In this document: positions 1 to 12,200 of the stretch, piece by piece | Position numbering within the stretch: the stretch's first letter is position 1 | Layout: each line of letters starts with the position of its first letter | The notes under the pieces: model-generated | The model's input: the letters and a program-made list of their open reading frames with translations, nothing else | Told to the model about the DNA's origin: nothing | The model's database searches: none | Program-made: the position numbers and the translations under genes | NCBI RefSeq assembly: GCF_947179515.1 | Contig: NC_067477.1 | Location: 145,428,465 to 145,492,464 of the forward strand | Direction of reading: 5' to 3' | Length of the DNA: 64,000 nt | Source of the DNA: Apodemus sylvaticus | Lineage: Eukaryota > Chordata > Mammalia > Rodentia > Muridae

Positions 1-383
1 GTTACAACGTGTTGTTTAGGAAAAACAAGATAATTTCGCATGATGCAGTATTTCCTTAAAACGTGGTTTTTTGAAAAATTTTGACGAAAGAAAATTCTCC
101 TGTGGGTTCTCTTTTGAGGCTACACGTTTAGACGTACACGCCACACTAAATCCTTTCGAGTTATAATGTGTTGTTTAGAATATAAAAGCTAATTTTTTAC
201 TATGTGTTATTTCTTCTCGTAAAGTTTAAGTGTTTCCAATAAGTACGTATTTGTCTTTACTCTGCAACACTGTATTTCCTTATAACGTGGTATTCCTACA
301 TATTCTTTCGGGAGAAAATTCTCCTGTGCGTTCTCTTTTGAGGCTACACGCTTAGACATACTCGCAACACCAAAGCTTTTCGA

Positions 384-542
384 GTTTCAACATGTTGTTT
401 AGGAAAAACAAGATAATTTCGCACGATGCGGTATTTCCTTAAAACGTGGTTTTCTGACGAATTTTGATGAAAGAAAACTCTCCTGTGGGTTCTCTTTTGA
501 GGCTACACGATTAGACGTACACGCCACACCAAATCTTTTCGA
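384..542 (+). repeat. Exemplar B monomer (159 bp)
   Basis: This is a representative short monomer. It starts at the shared GTT(A/T)CAAC motif and ends just before the next one. B-specific marks are AGGAAAAACAAGATAATTTC near the start, GATGCGG-ATTTCCTTAAAACG directly after it, the TTTTGA(C/T)GAAAGAAAA stretch, and the end motif CGCCACACCAAATCTTTTCGA. Its counted length is 159 bp, the same as the B copy at 1-159. B lacks the HindIII site found in A because AAAGCTT is AAATCTT here. Confidence 0.93.
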
Positions 543-760
543 GTTACAACGTGTTGTTTAGGAAATACAAGCTAATTTTGCATGATGCGTTATTTCTTCT
601 CCTAAAGTGTTTCCAATAAGTACATATTTGTCTATACTCTGCAACACTGTATTATCTTATAACGTGGTATTCCTACATATTATTTCGGGAGAAAACTATC
701 CTGTGCGTTCTCTTTGGAGGCTACACACTTAGACATACACGCAACACCAAAGCTTTTCGA
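543..760 (+). repeat. Exemplar A monomer (218 bp)
   Basis: This is a representative long monomer. It shares its start, its ATTTCCTTA-AACGTGG core, the CTCTTTTGAGGCTACACG stretch and its end with B. It differs by AGATACAAGCTAATTTT near the start, an internal extra segment, TTCTTACATATTCTTTCG in place of the B core, and the end motif CGCAACACCAAAGCTTTTCGA, which holds a HindIII site. A length subtype with GTAAAGTTTAAGTG in place of GTAAAGTG runs to about 224 bp, as at 160-383. Confidence 0.93.
591..649 (+). other. A-specific internal segment (about 59 bp)
   Basis: Aligning A with B places an extra block of about 59 bp between the GATGCG motif and the ATTTCCTTATAACGTGG core. This equals the length difference of the two monomers (218 against 159). 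It carries the CTTCTCGTAAAGTG motif, the palindromic AATACGTACGTATT region (present in varied form) and TTTACTCTGCAACACTG. Part of it begins TATTTCTTCTC and its right edge resumes TATTTCCTTA, so it may be a local duplication or an insertion in A; alternatively B lost it. Confidence 0.8.
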
Positions 761-1063
761 GTTACAACGTGTTGGTTAGGAAAAACAAGATAATTTCGCA
801 CGTTGCGGGATTTCCTTAAAACGTGGTTTTCTGACAAATTTTGACGTAAGAAAATTCTCCTGTGGGTTCTCTTTTGAAGCTACACGTTTAGACATACATG
901 ACGCGCCAAATCTTTTTGAGTTACCACGTGTTGTTTCAGAGATACAGGCTAATTTTGTAACATGCATCATTTCTTCTCATAATGTGTTTCTAATACGTAC
1001 ATATTTGTCTTTACTCTGCAGCCATATATTTCCTTATAACGTGGTATTCTTACATATTCTTTC

Positions 1064-1077
1064 GAGAGAAAACTCTC
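1064..1077. other. Short hairpin motif in A monomers (GAGAG-AAAA-CTCTC)
   Basis: A five-base inverted repeat around AAAA occurs at the same place in most A monomers. The matching B stretch (GACGAAAGAAAATTCTCC) lacks it, so it distinguishes A from B. No function can be read from it. Confidence 0.7.
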
Positions 1078-4018
1078 CTGTGCATTCTCTTTTGAGGCTA
1101 CACGCTTAGACATACACGCAACAGCAAAGCTTTTCTAGTTACAACATGTTGTTTAGGAAAAACAAGATAATTTCTCACGATGAGGGATTTCCTTAAAACG
1201 TGGTTTTCTGACAAATTTTGACGAAAGAAAACTCTCCTGTGGGTTCTCTTTTGAGGCTACACGTATAGACGTACACGCCACACCAAATCTTTTCGAGTTA
1301 CAACGTGTTGTTTAGGACATACAAGCTAATTTTGCAAGATGCGTTATTTCTCTCATAAAGTGCTTCCAATACATACATATTTGTCTTTACTCTGCCACAC
1401 TGAATTTCCTTATAACGTGGAATTCTTACATATTCTTTCGAGAGAAAACTCTCCTGTGCGTTCTCTTTTGGGGCTACATGCTTAGACATACACCCAACAC
1501 CAAAGCTTTTCGAGTTAAAATGTGTTGTTTAGGAAGAACAAGATAATTTCTCACGATGTGGGATTTCCTTAAAACGTGGTTTTCTGAAAAATTTTGACGA
1601 AAGAAAATTGTCCTGTGGGTTCTCTTTTGTGGCTTCACATTTAGATGTACACGCCACACCAAATCTTTTCGAGTTACAACGTGTTGTTTAGGAGATACAA
1701 GCTAATTTTGTACGATGCTTTATTTCATCTCTTAAAGTTTATGTGTTTCCAATACATATATATTTGTCTTTACTCTGCAACACTGTATTTCCTTGTAACG
1801 TGGTATTCTTACATAATCTTTCGAGAGAAAACTATCCTGTGCGTTCTCTTTGGAGGCTACACGCTTAGACATACACGCAACACCAAAGGTTTTCGACTTA
1901 CAACGTGTTGATTAGGAAAAACAAGATAATTTTGCAAGATGAGGGATTTCCTTAAAACGTGGTTTTCTGACAAATTTTGACGTAAGAAAGTTCTCCTGTG
2001 GGTTCTCTTTTGAGGCTACACGTTTAGACATACACGTCACACCAAATCTTTTTGAATTACAACGTGTTGTTTCGGAGATAAAAGCTAATTTTTTACCTTG
2101 CGCTATTTCTTCTCATAATGTGTTTCCAATACGTACGTATTTGTCTTTACTCTGCAGCAATATATTTCCTTATAACGTGGTATTCTTACGTATTCTTTCA
2201 AGAGAAAACTCTCCTGTGCATTCTCTTTTGGGGCTACGTACTTAGACATACACCCAACATCAAAGCTTTTCGAGTTACAACGTGTTGTTTAGGAAGAACT
2301 AGATAATTTCTCACGATCCGGGATTTCCTTAAAACGTGGTTTTCTGAAAAATTTGGACAAAAGGATATTGTCCTGTGGTTTCTCTTTTGAGGCTACACGG
2401 TTAGACGTACAGGCCACACCAAATCCTTTCGAGTTACAACGTGTTGTTTAGGAGATACAAGCTAATTTTTTACGATGCTTTATTTCATCTCGTAAAGTTT
2501 ATGGGTTTCCAATACATACTTATCTGTCTTTACTCTGCAACACTGTATTTCCTTACAACGTGGTATTCTTACATATTCTTTCGATAGAAAACTCTCCTGT
2601 GCGTTCTCTTTTGAGGCTACACGCTTAGACATACACACAACACCAAAGCTTTTCGAGTTACAACGTGTTGTTTAGGAAAAACAAGATAATTTCGCACGAT
2701 GCGGGAATTCCTTAAAACGTGGTTTTCTGAAAAATTTTGACGAAAGAAAATTCTCCTGTGGGTTTTCATTTGAGGCTACACGTTTAGACGTACACGCCAC
2801 ACCAAATCTTTTCGAGTTACAACGTGTTGTTTAGGAGATACAAGCTAATTTTTTACGATGCTTTATATCTTCTTGTAAAGTTTAAGTGTTTCCAAAAGGT
2901 ACCTATTTATCTTTAATTTGCCACAATGTATTTCCTTATAACGTGGTATTCTTACATATTCGTTCGAGAGAAATCTCTCCTGTGCGTTCACCTTTGAGGC
3001 TACATGCTTACACATACACACAACAGCAAAGATTTTCGAGTTACAATGTGTTGATTAAGAAAAACAACACAGTTTCGCACGATGCGGGATTTCCTTAATA
3101 AGTGGTTTTCTGACAAATTTTGAGGAAAGAAAATTCTCCTGAGTTCTCTTTTGAGGCTACATGTTTAGACGTACATGCCACACCAAATCTTTTCGAGTTA
3201 CAACGTGTTGTTTAGGAGATACAAGCTAATTTTGTATGATGCGTTATTTCTTCTCATAAAGTGTTTCCAATACATATGTATTTGCCTTTAGTCTGCAACA
3301 CTGTATTTCCTTATAACGTGGTATTCTTACATATTCTTTCGAGAGAAAACTCTCCTGTGCATCCTCTTTTGAGGCTACACGCTTAGACATACACGCAACA
3401 CCAAAGCTTTTCGAGTTACAACTTGTTTTTTAGGAAAAACTAGATAATTTCGCACGATGAGGGATTTCCTTAATACGTGGTTTTCTGACAACTTTTGACC
3501 AAAGAAAATTCTCCTATGGGTTCTCTTTTGAGACTACACGTTTAGACGTACAGGCCACACCAAATCTTTTTAAGTTACAACGTGTTGTTTAGGAGATACA
3601 AGCTAATTTTGTACGATGCGTTATTTCTTCTCGTAAAGTTTTTCCAATAAGTAAGTATTTGTCTTAACTCTGCAACACTGTATTTCCTTATAACGTGGTA
3701 TTCTTACATATTGTTTCAAGAGAAAACTCTCCTCTGCATTCTCTTTTTGGGCTACACGCTTAGACATACACCCAACACCAAAGCTTTTCGAGTTAAAACG
3801 TGTTGTTTAGGAAGAACAAGATAATTTCTCACTATGCGGGATTTCCTTAAAACGTGGTTTTCTGACAAATTTTGACGAAAGAAAATTGTCCTGTGGTTCT
3901 CTTTTGAGGCTACACGTTTAGACGTACACGCCACACCAAATCTTTTCGAGTTACAACGTGTTGTTTAGGAGATACAAGCTAATTTTGTATGATGCTTTAT
4001 TTCATCTCGTAAAGTTTA

Positions 4019-5149
4019 TGGGTTTCCAATACATACGTATTTGTCTTTACTCTGCAACACTGTATTTCGTTATAACGTGGTATTCTTACATATTCTTTCG
4101 AGAGAAAACTCTCCTGTGCGTTCTCCTTTGAGGCTACACACTTAGACATACACGCAACACCAAAGCTTTTCGAGTTACAATGTGATGTTTAGGAAAAACA
4201 AGATAATTTCACACGATGCGGGATTTACTTAAAACGTGGTTTCTGAAAAATTTTGACGAAAGAAAATTGTCCTGTGGGTTCTCTTTTGAGGCTACACGTT
4301 TAGACGTACACGCCACAGCAAATCTTTTTGAGTTACAACGTGTTGTTTAGGAGATACAAGCTAATTTTGTACGATGCGTTATTTCTTCTAGTAAAGTGTT
4401 TCCAATACGTACGTATTTGCCTTTAGTCTGCAACACTGTATTTCCTTATAACGTGGTGTTCTTACATATTCTTTCGAGAAAAAACTCTCCTGTGCATCCT
4501 CTTTTGAGGCTACACGCTTAGACATACACGCAGCACCAAAGCTTTTCGCGTTACAACGTGTTGTTTAGGAAAAACAAGATAATTTCGCACAATGAGGGAT
4601 TTCCTTAATACGTGGTTTTCTGACATATTTTCACCAAAGAAAATTCTACTATGGGTCCTCTTTTGAGACTACACGTTTAGACGTACAGGCCATTCCAAAT
4701 CTTTTTAAGTTACAACGTGTTGTTTAGGCGATACAAGCTAATTTTGTACGATGCGTTATTTCTTCTTGTAAAGTTTTTCCAATAAATATTTGTCTTTAGT
4801 CTGCAACACTGTATTTCCTTATAACGTGGCATTCTTACATATTCTTTCGAGAGAAAACTCTCCTCTGCGTTCTCTTTTGGGGCTACATGCTTAGACATAC
4901 ACCCAACACCAAAGCTTTTCGAGTTAAAACGTGTTGTTTAGGAAGAACTAGATAATTTCTCAAGTTGCGTGATTTCCTTAAAACTTGGTTTTCTGACAAA
5001 ATTTGATGAAAGAAAAGTGTCCTGTGGGTTCTCTTTTGAGGCTACATGTTTAGACGTACATGCCACACCAAATCTTTTCGAGTTACAACGTGTTGTTTAG
5101 GAGATACAAGCTAATTTTGTACGATGCTTTATTTCATCTCGTAAAGTTT
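4019..5149 (+). repeat. Three-dimer tandem duplication, first unit (1,131 bp)
   Basis: This unit and the next (from 5,150) share ordered variants: ATGGGTTTCC, then AATGTGATGTTTAGG with CACACGATGCGGGATTTACTT, then GTGCATCCTCTTTTGAGG, then CGCGTTACAACG or CAATGAGGGATTTCC, then a B-type ACAGGCCA(C/T)TCC end. They recur in the same order 1,131 bp later. A recent unequal exchange of three dimers is the simplest reading. Confidence 0.85.
4404..4417. other. 14-bp perfect palindrome in the A-specific segment
   Basis: AATACGTACGTATT reads the same on both strands. It lies in the A-specific segment, and many A units carry it intact or with one or two changes (AAGTACGTATT, AATACATACGTATT, AATATGTACGTATT). 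Most changes are CpG transitions. Whether a protein binds it is unknown. Confidence 0.8.
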
Positions 5150-6285
5150 ATGGGTTTCCAATACATACGTATTTGTCTTTACTCTGCAACACTGTATTTC
5201 TTTATAACGTGGTATTCTTACATATTCTTTCGAGAGAAAACTCTCCTGTGCGTTCTTCTTTGAGGCTACACACTTAGACATACACGCAACACCAAAGCTT
5301 TTCGAGTTACAATGTGATGTTTAGGAAAAACAAGATAATTTCACACGATGCGGGATTTACTTAAAACGTGGTTTCTGAAAAATTTTGACGAAAGAAAATT
5401 CTCCTGTGGGTTCTCTTTTGAGGCTACACGTTTAGACGTACACGCCACACCAAATCTTTTCGAGTTACAACGTGTTGTTTAGGAGATACAAGCTAATTTT
5501 GTAAGATGCGTTATTTCTTCTAGTAAAGTGTTTCCAATACGTACGTATTTGCCTTTAGTCTGCAACACTGTATTTCCTTATAACGTGGTATTCTTACATA
5601 TTCTTTCGAGAGAAAACTCTCCTGTGCATCCTCTTTTGAGGCTACACGCTTAGACTTACACGCAACACCAAAGCTTTTCGCGTTACAACGTGTTGTTTAG
5701 GAAAAACAAGATAATTTCGCACAATGAGGGATTTCCTTAATACGTGGTTTTCTGACATATTTTGACCAAAGAAAATTCTCCTATGGGTTCTCTTTTGAGA
5801 CTACACGTTTAGACGTACAGGCCACTCCAAATCTTTTTAAGTTACAACGTGTTGTTTAGGCGATACAAGCTAATTTTGTATGATGCGTTATTTCTTCTTG
5901 TAAAGTTTTTCCAATAAATAAGTATTTGTCTCTACTCTGCAACACTGTATTTCCTTATAATGTGGCATTCTTACATATTCTTTTGAGAGAAAACTCTCCT
6001 CTGCGTTCTCTTTTGGGGCTACATGCTTAGACATACACCCAACACCAAAGTTTTTCGAGTTAAAACATGTTGTTTAGGAAGAACTAGATAATTTCTCACG
6101 ATGCGGGATTTCCTTTAAACGTGGTTTTCTGACAAAATTTGATGAAAGAAAATTGTCCTCTGGGTTCTCTTTTGAGGCTACACGTTTAGACATACACGCC
6201 ACACCAAATCTTTTCGAGTTACAACTTGTTGTTTAGGAGATACAAGCTAATTTTGTACGATGCTTTATTTCATCTCATAAAGTTT
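5150..6285 (+). repeat. Three-dimer tandem duplication, second unit (1,136 bp)
   Basis: Second copy of the three-dimer block above, followed by a third ATGGGTTTCC mark at 6,286. The sequence after 6,286 (TGTATTCCCTTATAACGTGA) matches that after 11,966 in higher-order copy 2 at an offset of 5,680. This shows that one three-dimer block is extra in copy 1. Confidence 0.83.
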
Positions 6286-9200
6286 ATGGGTTTCCAATAC
6301 ATACGTATTTGTCTTTACTCTGCAACACTGTATTCCCTTATAACGTGATATTCTTACATATTCTTTCGAGAGAAAACTCTCCTGTGTGTTCTCTTTTGAG
6401 GCTACACGCTTAGACATACATGCAACACCAAAGCTATTCGAGTTATAATGTGTTGTATAGGAAAAACAAGATAATTTCGCACAATGCGGGATTTCCTTAA
6501 AACGTGGATTTCTGAAAATTTTTGACGAAAGAAAATTGTCCTGTGGGTTCTGTTTTGAGGCTACACGTTTAGACGTACACGCCACACCAAATCCTTTCAA
6601 GTTACAACATGTTGTTTAGGAGATACAAGCTAATTTTGTACGATGCGTTATTTCTTCTCGTAAAGTGTTTCCAATACGTACGTATTTGCCTTTAGTCTGC
6701 AACACTGTATTTCCTTATAACGTGGTATTCTTACATATTCTTTCGAGAGAAAACTCTCCTGTGTGTTCCCCTTTGAGGCTACACGCTTAGACATACAGGC
6801 AACACCAAAGCTTTTCGCGTTACAACGTGTTGTTTAGGAAAAACAATATAATTTCGCGCGATGCGGGATTTCCTTAATAAGTGGTTTTCTGACAAATTTT
6901 GACCAAGGAAAATTCTCCTATGGGTTCTCTTTTGAGGCTACACGTTTAGACGTACAGGCCACACCTAATCTTTTTAAGTTACAACGTGTTGTTTAGGAGA
7001 TACAAGCTAATTTTGTACGATAGGTTATTTCTTCTCGTAAAGTTTTTCTAATAAGTAAGAATATGTCTTTACTCTGCAACACTGTATTTCCTTATAATGT
7101 GGTATTCTTACATATTCTTTCGAGAGAAAACTCTCCTGTGCGTTCTCATTTGAGGCTACACGCTTAGACATACACGCAACACCAAAGCTTTTCGAGTTAC
7201 AATGTGTTGTTTAGGAAGAACAAGATAATTTCCCACGATGCGGGATTTCCTTAAAACGTGGTTTTCTGACAAATTTTGACGAAAGAAAATTCTTCTGTGG
7301 GTTCTCTATTGAGGTTACACGTTTAGACGAACACACCACACCAAATCTTTTTGAGTTACAACGTGTTGTTTGGAGATACAAGCTAATTATTTTATGATGC
7401 CTTATTTCTTCGCGTAAAGTTTAAGTGTTTCCAATACGTATGTATTTGCCTTTACTCTGCAACACTGTATTTCCTTATTACGTGGTATTCTTACATATTC
7501 TTTCAACAGTAAACTCTCCTGTGCGTTCTCTTTGGAGGCTACATGATTAGACATACACGCAACACCAAAGCTTTTCGAGTTACAACGTGTTGTTTAGGAA
7601 AAACAAGATAATTTCGCATGATGCGGGTTTTCCTTAAAACGTGGTTTTCTGACAAATTTGATGAAAGAAAATTCTCCTGTGGGTTCTCTTTTGAGGGTAC
7701 ACGTTTAGACATACACGCCACACCAAATCCTTTCGAGTTATAACGTGTTGTTTAGGAGATACAAGCTAATTTTGTACTATGTGTTATATCTTCTCGTAAA
7801 GTTTAAGTGTTTCCAAAAAGTATGTATTTGTCTTTACTCTGCAACACTGTATTTCCTTATAACGTGGTATTCCTACATATTCTTTTGGGAGAAAACTCTC
7901 CTGTGTGTTCTCTTTTGAGGCTACACGCTTAGAAATACACGCAACACCAAAGCTTTTCGAGTTACAACGTGTTGTTTAGGAAAAACAAGATATTTTCGCA
8001 CGATGCGGGATTTCTGTAAAACGTGGTTTTTGACAAATTTTGACCAAAGAAAACTCTCCTGTGGGTTCTCTTTTGAGGCTACACGTGTAGACGTACACAC
8101 CACACCAAATCTTTTCCAGTTACAACGTGTTGTTTAGGAGATACAAGCTAATTTTTCAGGATGCTTTATTTCTTCTCATAAAGTATTTCCAATAAGTACG
8201 TATTTGTGTATACTCTACAACACTGTATTTCCTTATAACGTGGTATTCTTACATATTCTTTCGAGAGAAAACTCTCCTGGGCGTTCCCCTTTGAGGCTAC
8301 ACACTTAGACATACACGCAACACCAAAGCTTTTCGAGTTAAAACGTGTTGTTTAGGAAAAACAAGATAATTATGCACGATGCGGGATTTCCTTAATAATT
8401 GGTTTTCTGACAAATTTTGACCAAGGAAAATTCCTCTATGGGTTCTTTTTTGAGGCTACACGTTTAGACCTACAGGCCACACCAAATCTTTTTAAGTTAC
8501 AACGGGTTGTTTAGGAGATACAAGCTAATTTTGTACAATGCGTTATTTCTTCTCCTAAAGTTTTTCCAATAAGTAAGTATATGTCTTTATTCTGCAACAC
8601 TGTATTTCCTTATAACGTGGTATTCTTACATATTCTTTCAAGAGAAAACTCTCCTGTGCATTCTCATTTGAGGCTACACGCTTAGACATATACGCAACAC
8701 CAAAGCTTTTCGAGTTACAACGTGTTGTTTAGGAAGAACAAGATAATTTCCCACGATGCGGGATTTCCTTAAAACGTGGTTTTCTGACAAATTTTGACGA
8801 AAGAAAATTCTCCTGTGGGTTCTCTTTTGAGGCTACACGTTTAGATGTACACGCCACACCAAATCTTTTTGAGTTTCAACGTGTTGTTTAGGAGATACAA
8901 GCTAATTTTTTTTACGATGCGTTATTTCTTCTCGTAAAGTTTAAGTATTTCCAATACGTATGTATTTGCCTTTACTCTGCAACACTGTATTTCCTTATAA
9001 CGTGGTATTCTTACATATTCTTTCGAGAGAAAACTCACCTGTGCGTTCTCTTTGGAGGCTACATGCTTAGACATACACGCAAAACCAAATCTTTTCGAGT
9101 TACAACATGTTGTTTAGGAAAAACAAGACAATTTCGCATGATGCGGGATTTCCTTAAAACGTGGTTATCTGACAAATTTTGACGAAAGAAAATTCTCCTG

Positions 9201-12200
9201 TGGGTTCTCTTTTGAGGGTACACGTTTAGACGTACAAGCCACACCAAATCCTTTCGAGTTATAACGTGTTGTTTAGGAGATACAAGCTAATTTTGTACTA
9301 TGTGTTATTTCTACTCGTAAAGTTTAAGTGTTTCCAATAAGTATGTATTTGTCTTTACTCTGCAACACTGTATTTCCTTATAACGTGGTATTCCTACATA
9401 TTCTTTCAGGAAAAAACTCTCCAGTGCGTTCTCTTTAAGGCTACACGCTTAGACATACACCCAACACCAAAGCGTTTCGAGTTACAACATGTTGTTTAGG
9501 AAAAACAAGATAATTATGCATGATGCGGGATTTCCTTAAAACGTGGTTTTTGACAAATTTTGAGGAAAGGAAAATCTCCTGTGGGTTCTCTTTGAGGCTA
9601 CACGTTTAGACGTACACGCCACACCAAATCTTTTCGAGTTACAGCGTGTTGTTTAGGAGATACAAGCTAATTTTGCATGATGGGTTATTTTTTCTCGTAA
9701 AGTGTTTGCAATAAGTACGTATTTGTCTTTACTCTGCAACACTGTATTTCTTTATCACATGGTATTCTTACATATTCTTTCGAGAGAAAACTATCCTGTG
9801 CATTCTCTTTGGAGGCTACACGCTTAGACATACACGCAACACCAAAGCTTTTCGAGTTACAACGTGTTGATTAGGAAAAACAAGATAATTTCGCACGATA
9901 CGGGATTTCCTTAATACATGGTTTTCTGACAAATTTGACCAAATAAAATTCTCCTGTGGGTTCTCTTTTGAGGCTACACGTTCCGACGTACATGCCACAC
10001 CAAATCTTTTTGAGTTACCACGTGTTGTTTTGGAGATTCAAGCTAATTTTGTACCATGCGTTATTTCTTCTCATAATGTGTTTCCAATAAGTACGTATAT
10101 GTCTTTACTCTGCAGCAATATAATTCCTTATAACGTGGTATTCTTACATATTCTTTCGAGAGAAAACTCTCCTGTGCATTCTCTTTTGAGGCTGCACGCT
10201 TAGACATACACGCAACACCAAAGCTTTTCTAGTTACAACGTGTTGCTTAGGAAAAACAAGATAATTTCGCACGATGCGGGATTTCCTTAAAACGTGGTTT
10301 TCTGACAAATTTTGACGAAAGAAAACTCTCCTGTGGGTTCTCTTTTGAGGCTACACGTTTAGACGTACATGCCACACCAAATCCTTTTGAGTTACAACGT
10401 GTTGTTTAGGACATACAAGCTAATTTTGCAAGATTCGTTATTTTTCTCATAAAGTGCTTCCAATACGGACGTATTTGTCTTTACTCTGCCACACTGTATT
10501 TCCTTATAACGTGGTATTCTTACATATTCTTTCGAGAGAAAACTCTCCTGTGCGTTCTCTTTTGGGGCTACACGCTTCGAAATACACCCTACAACAAAGC
10601 TTTTCGAGTTAAAACGAGCTGTTTAGGAAGAACAAGATAATTTCTCACGATGCGGGATTTCCTTAAAACGTGGTTTTCTGACAAATTTTGACGAAAGAAA
10701 ATTGTCCTGTAGGTTCTCTTTTGAGGCTACACGTTTAGAGGTACACGCCACACCAAATCTTTTCGAGTTAAAACGTGTTGTTTAGGAGATACAAGCTAAT
10801 TTTGTACGATGCTTTATTTCATCTCGTAAAGTTTATGGGTTTCCAATACATACATATTTGTCTTTATTCTGCAACACTGTATTTCCTTATAACGTGGTAT
10901 CCTTACAAATTCTATCGAGAAAAAACTCTCCTGTGCATTCTCTTTTGAGGCTACACGCTTAGACATACACGCAACACCAAAGCTTTTCGAGTTACAATGT
11001 GTTGTTTAGGAAAAACAAGATAATTTCGCACAATGCGGGATGTATTTAAAACGTGGTTTCTGAAAACTTTTGATGAAAGAAAATTCTCCTGTGGGTTCTC
11101 TTTTGAGGCTACACGTTTAGACGTACATGCCACACCAAATCTTTTTGAGTTACAACGTGTTGTTTAGGAGATACAAGCTAATTTTGTACGATGCGTTATT
11201 TCTTCTAGTAAAGTGTTTCCAATACGTACGTATTTGCCTTTAGTCTGCAACACTGTATTTCCTTATAACGTGGTATTCTTACATATTCTTTCGAGAAAAA
11301 ACTCTCCTGTGCATCCTCTTTTGAGGCTACACGCTTAGACATACACGCAACACCAAAGCTTTTCGCGTTACAACGTGTTGTTTAGGAAAAACAAGATAAT
11401 TTCGCCCAATGAGGGATTTCCTTAATACGTGGTTTTCTGATATATTTTGACCAAAGAAAATTCTCCTATGGGTTCTCTTTTGAGACTACACGTTTAGACG
11501 TACAGGCCACTCCAATTCTTTTTACGTTACAACGTGTTGTTTAGGCGATACAAGCTAATTTTGTACGATGCGTTATTTCTTCTTGTAAAGTTTTTCCAAT
11601 AAATATTTGTCTTTACTCTGCAACACTGTATTTCCTTATAACGTGGCATTCTTCCATATTCTTTCGAGAGAAAATTCTCCTCTGCGTTCTCTTTTGGGGC
11701 TACATGCTTAGACATACAGCCAACACCAAAGCTTTTCGAGTTAAAACGTGTTGTTTAGGAAGAACTAGATAATTTCTCACGTTGCGTGATTTCCTTAAAA
11801 CGTGGTTTTCTGACAAAATTTGATGATATAAAATTGTCCTGTGGGTTCTCTTTTGAGGCTACTCGTTTAGACTACATACCACACCAAATCTTTTCGAGTT
11901 ACAACGTGTTGTTTAGGAGATACAAGCTAATTTTGTACGATGCTTTATTTCATCTCGTAAAGTTTATGGGTTTCCAATACATACGTATTTGTCTTTACTC
12001 TGCAACACTGTATTCCCTTATAACGTGATATTCTTACATATTCTTTCGAGAGAAAACTCTCCTGTGCGTTTTCTTTTGAGGCTACACGCTTAGACATACA
12101 CGCAACACCAAAGCTTTTCGAGTTACAATGTGTTGTTTAGGAAAAACAAGATAATTTCACACGATGCGGGATTTCCTTAAAACGTGGATTTCTGAAAATT

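Larger units (their letters stand above)
1..4018 (+). repeat. Satellite leading into the 6.8-kb higher-order repeat
   Basis: About 10.6 dimers with no clean higher-order period visible by eye. The variants at about 718-1,700 (GTTACCACGTG start, TCTCATAATGTG, then TTAGGACATACAAGC with CTCTCATAAAGTGCTTCC) resemble those at about 9,800-10,740 and 16,620-17,560. This looks like an older, more diverged copy of part of the 6.8-kb unit. The ATGGGTTTCC variant occurs at 2,511, 1,508 bp (4 dimers) before the one at 4,019. No gene is seen. Confidence 0.85.
4019..10834 (+). repeat. Higher-order repeat copy 1 (6,816 bp)
   Basis: The ATGGGTTTCC variant of A at 4,019 recurs at 10,835 and 17,651, exactly 6,816 bp apart each time. 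Many other variant marks keep the same offset to copy 2 over about 7.9-10.8 kb. Between about 6.3 and 7.7 kb the best offset is 5,680-5,681 instead. This copy therefore carries an extra 3-dimer duplication, seen as ATGGGTTTCC three times (4,019, 5,150, 6,286) where copies 2 and 3 have it twice. About 18 dimers. Confidence 0.9.
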
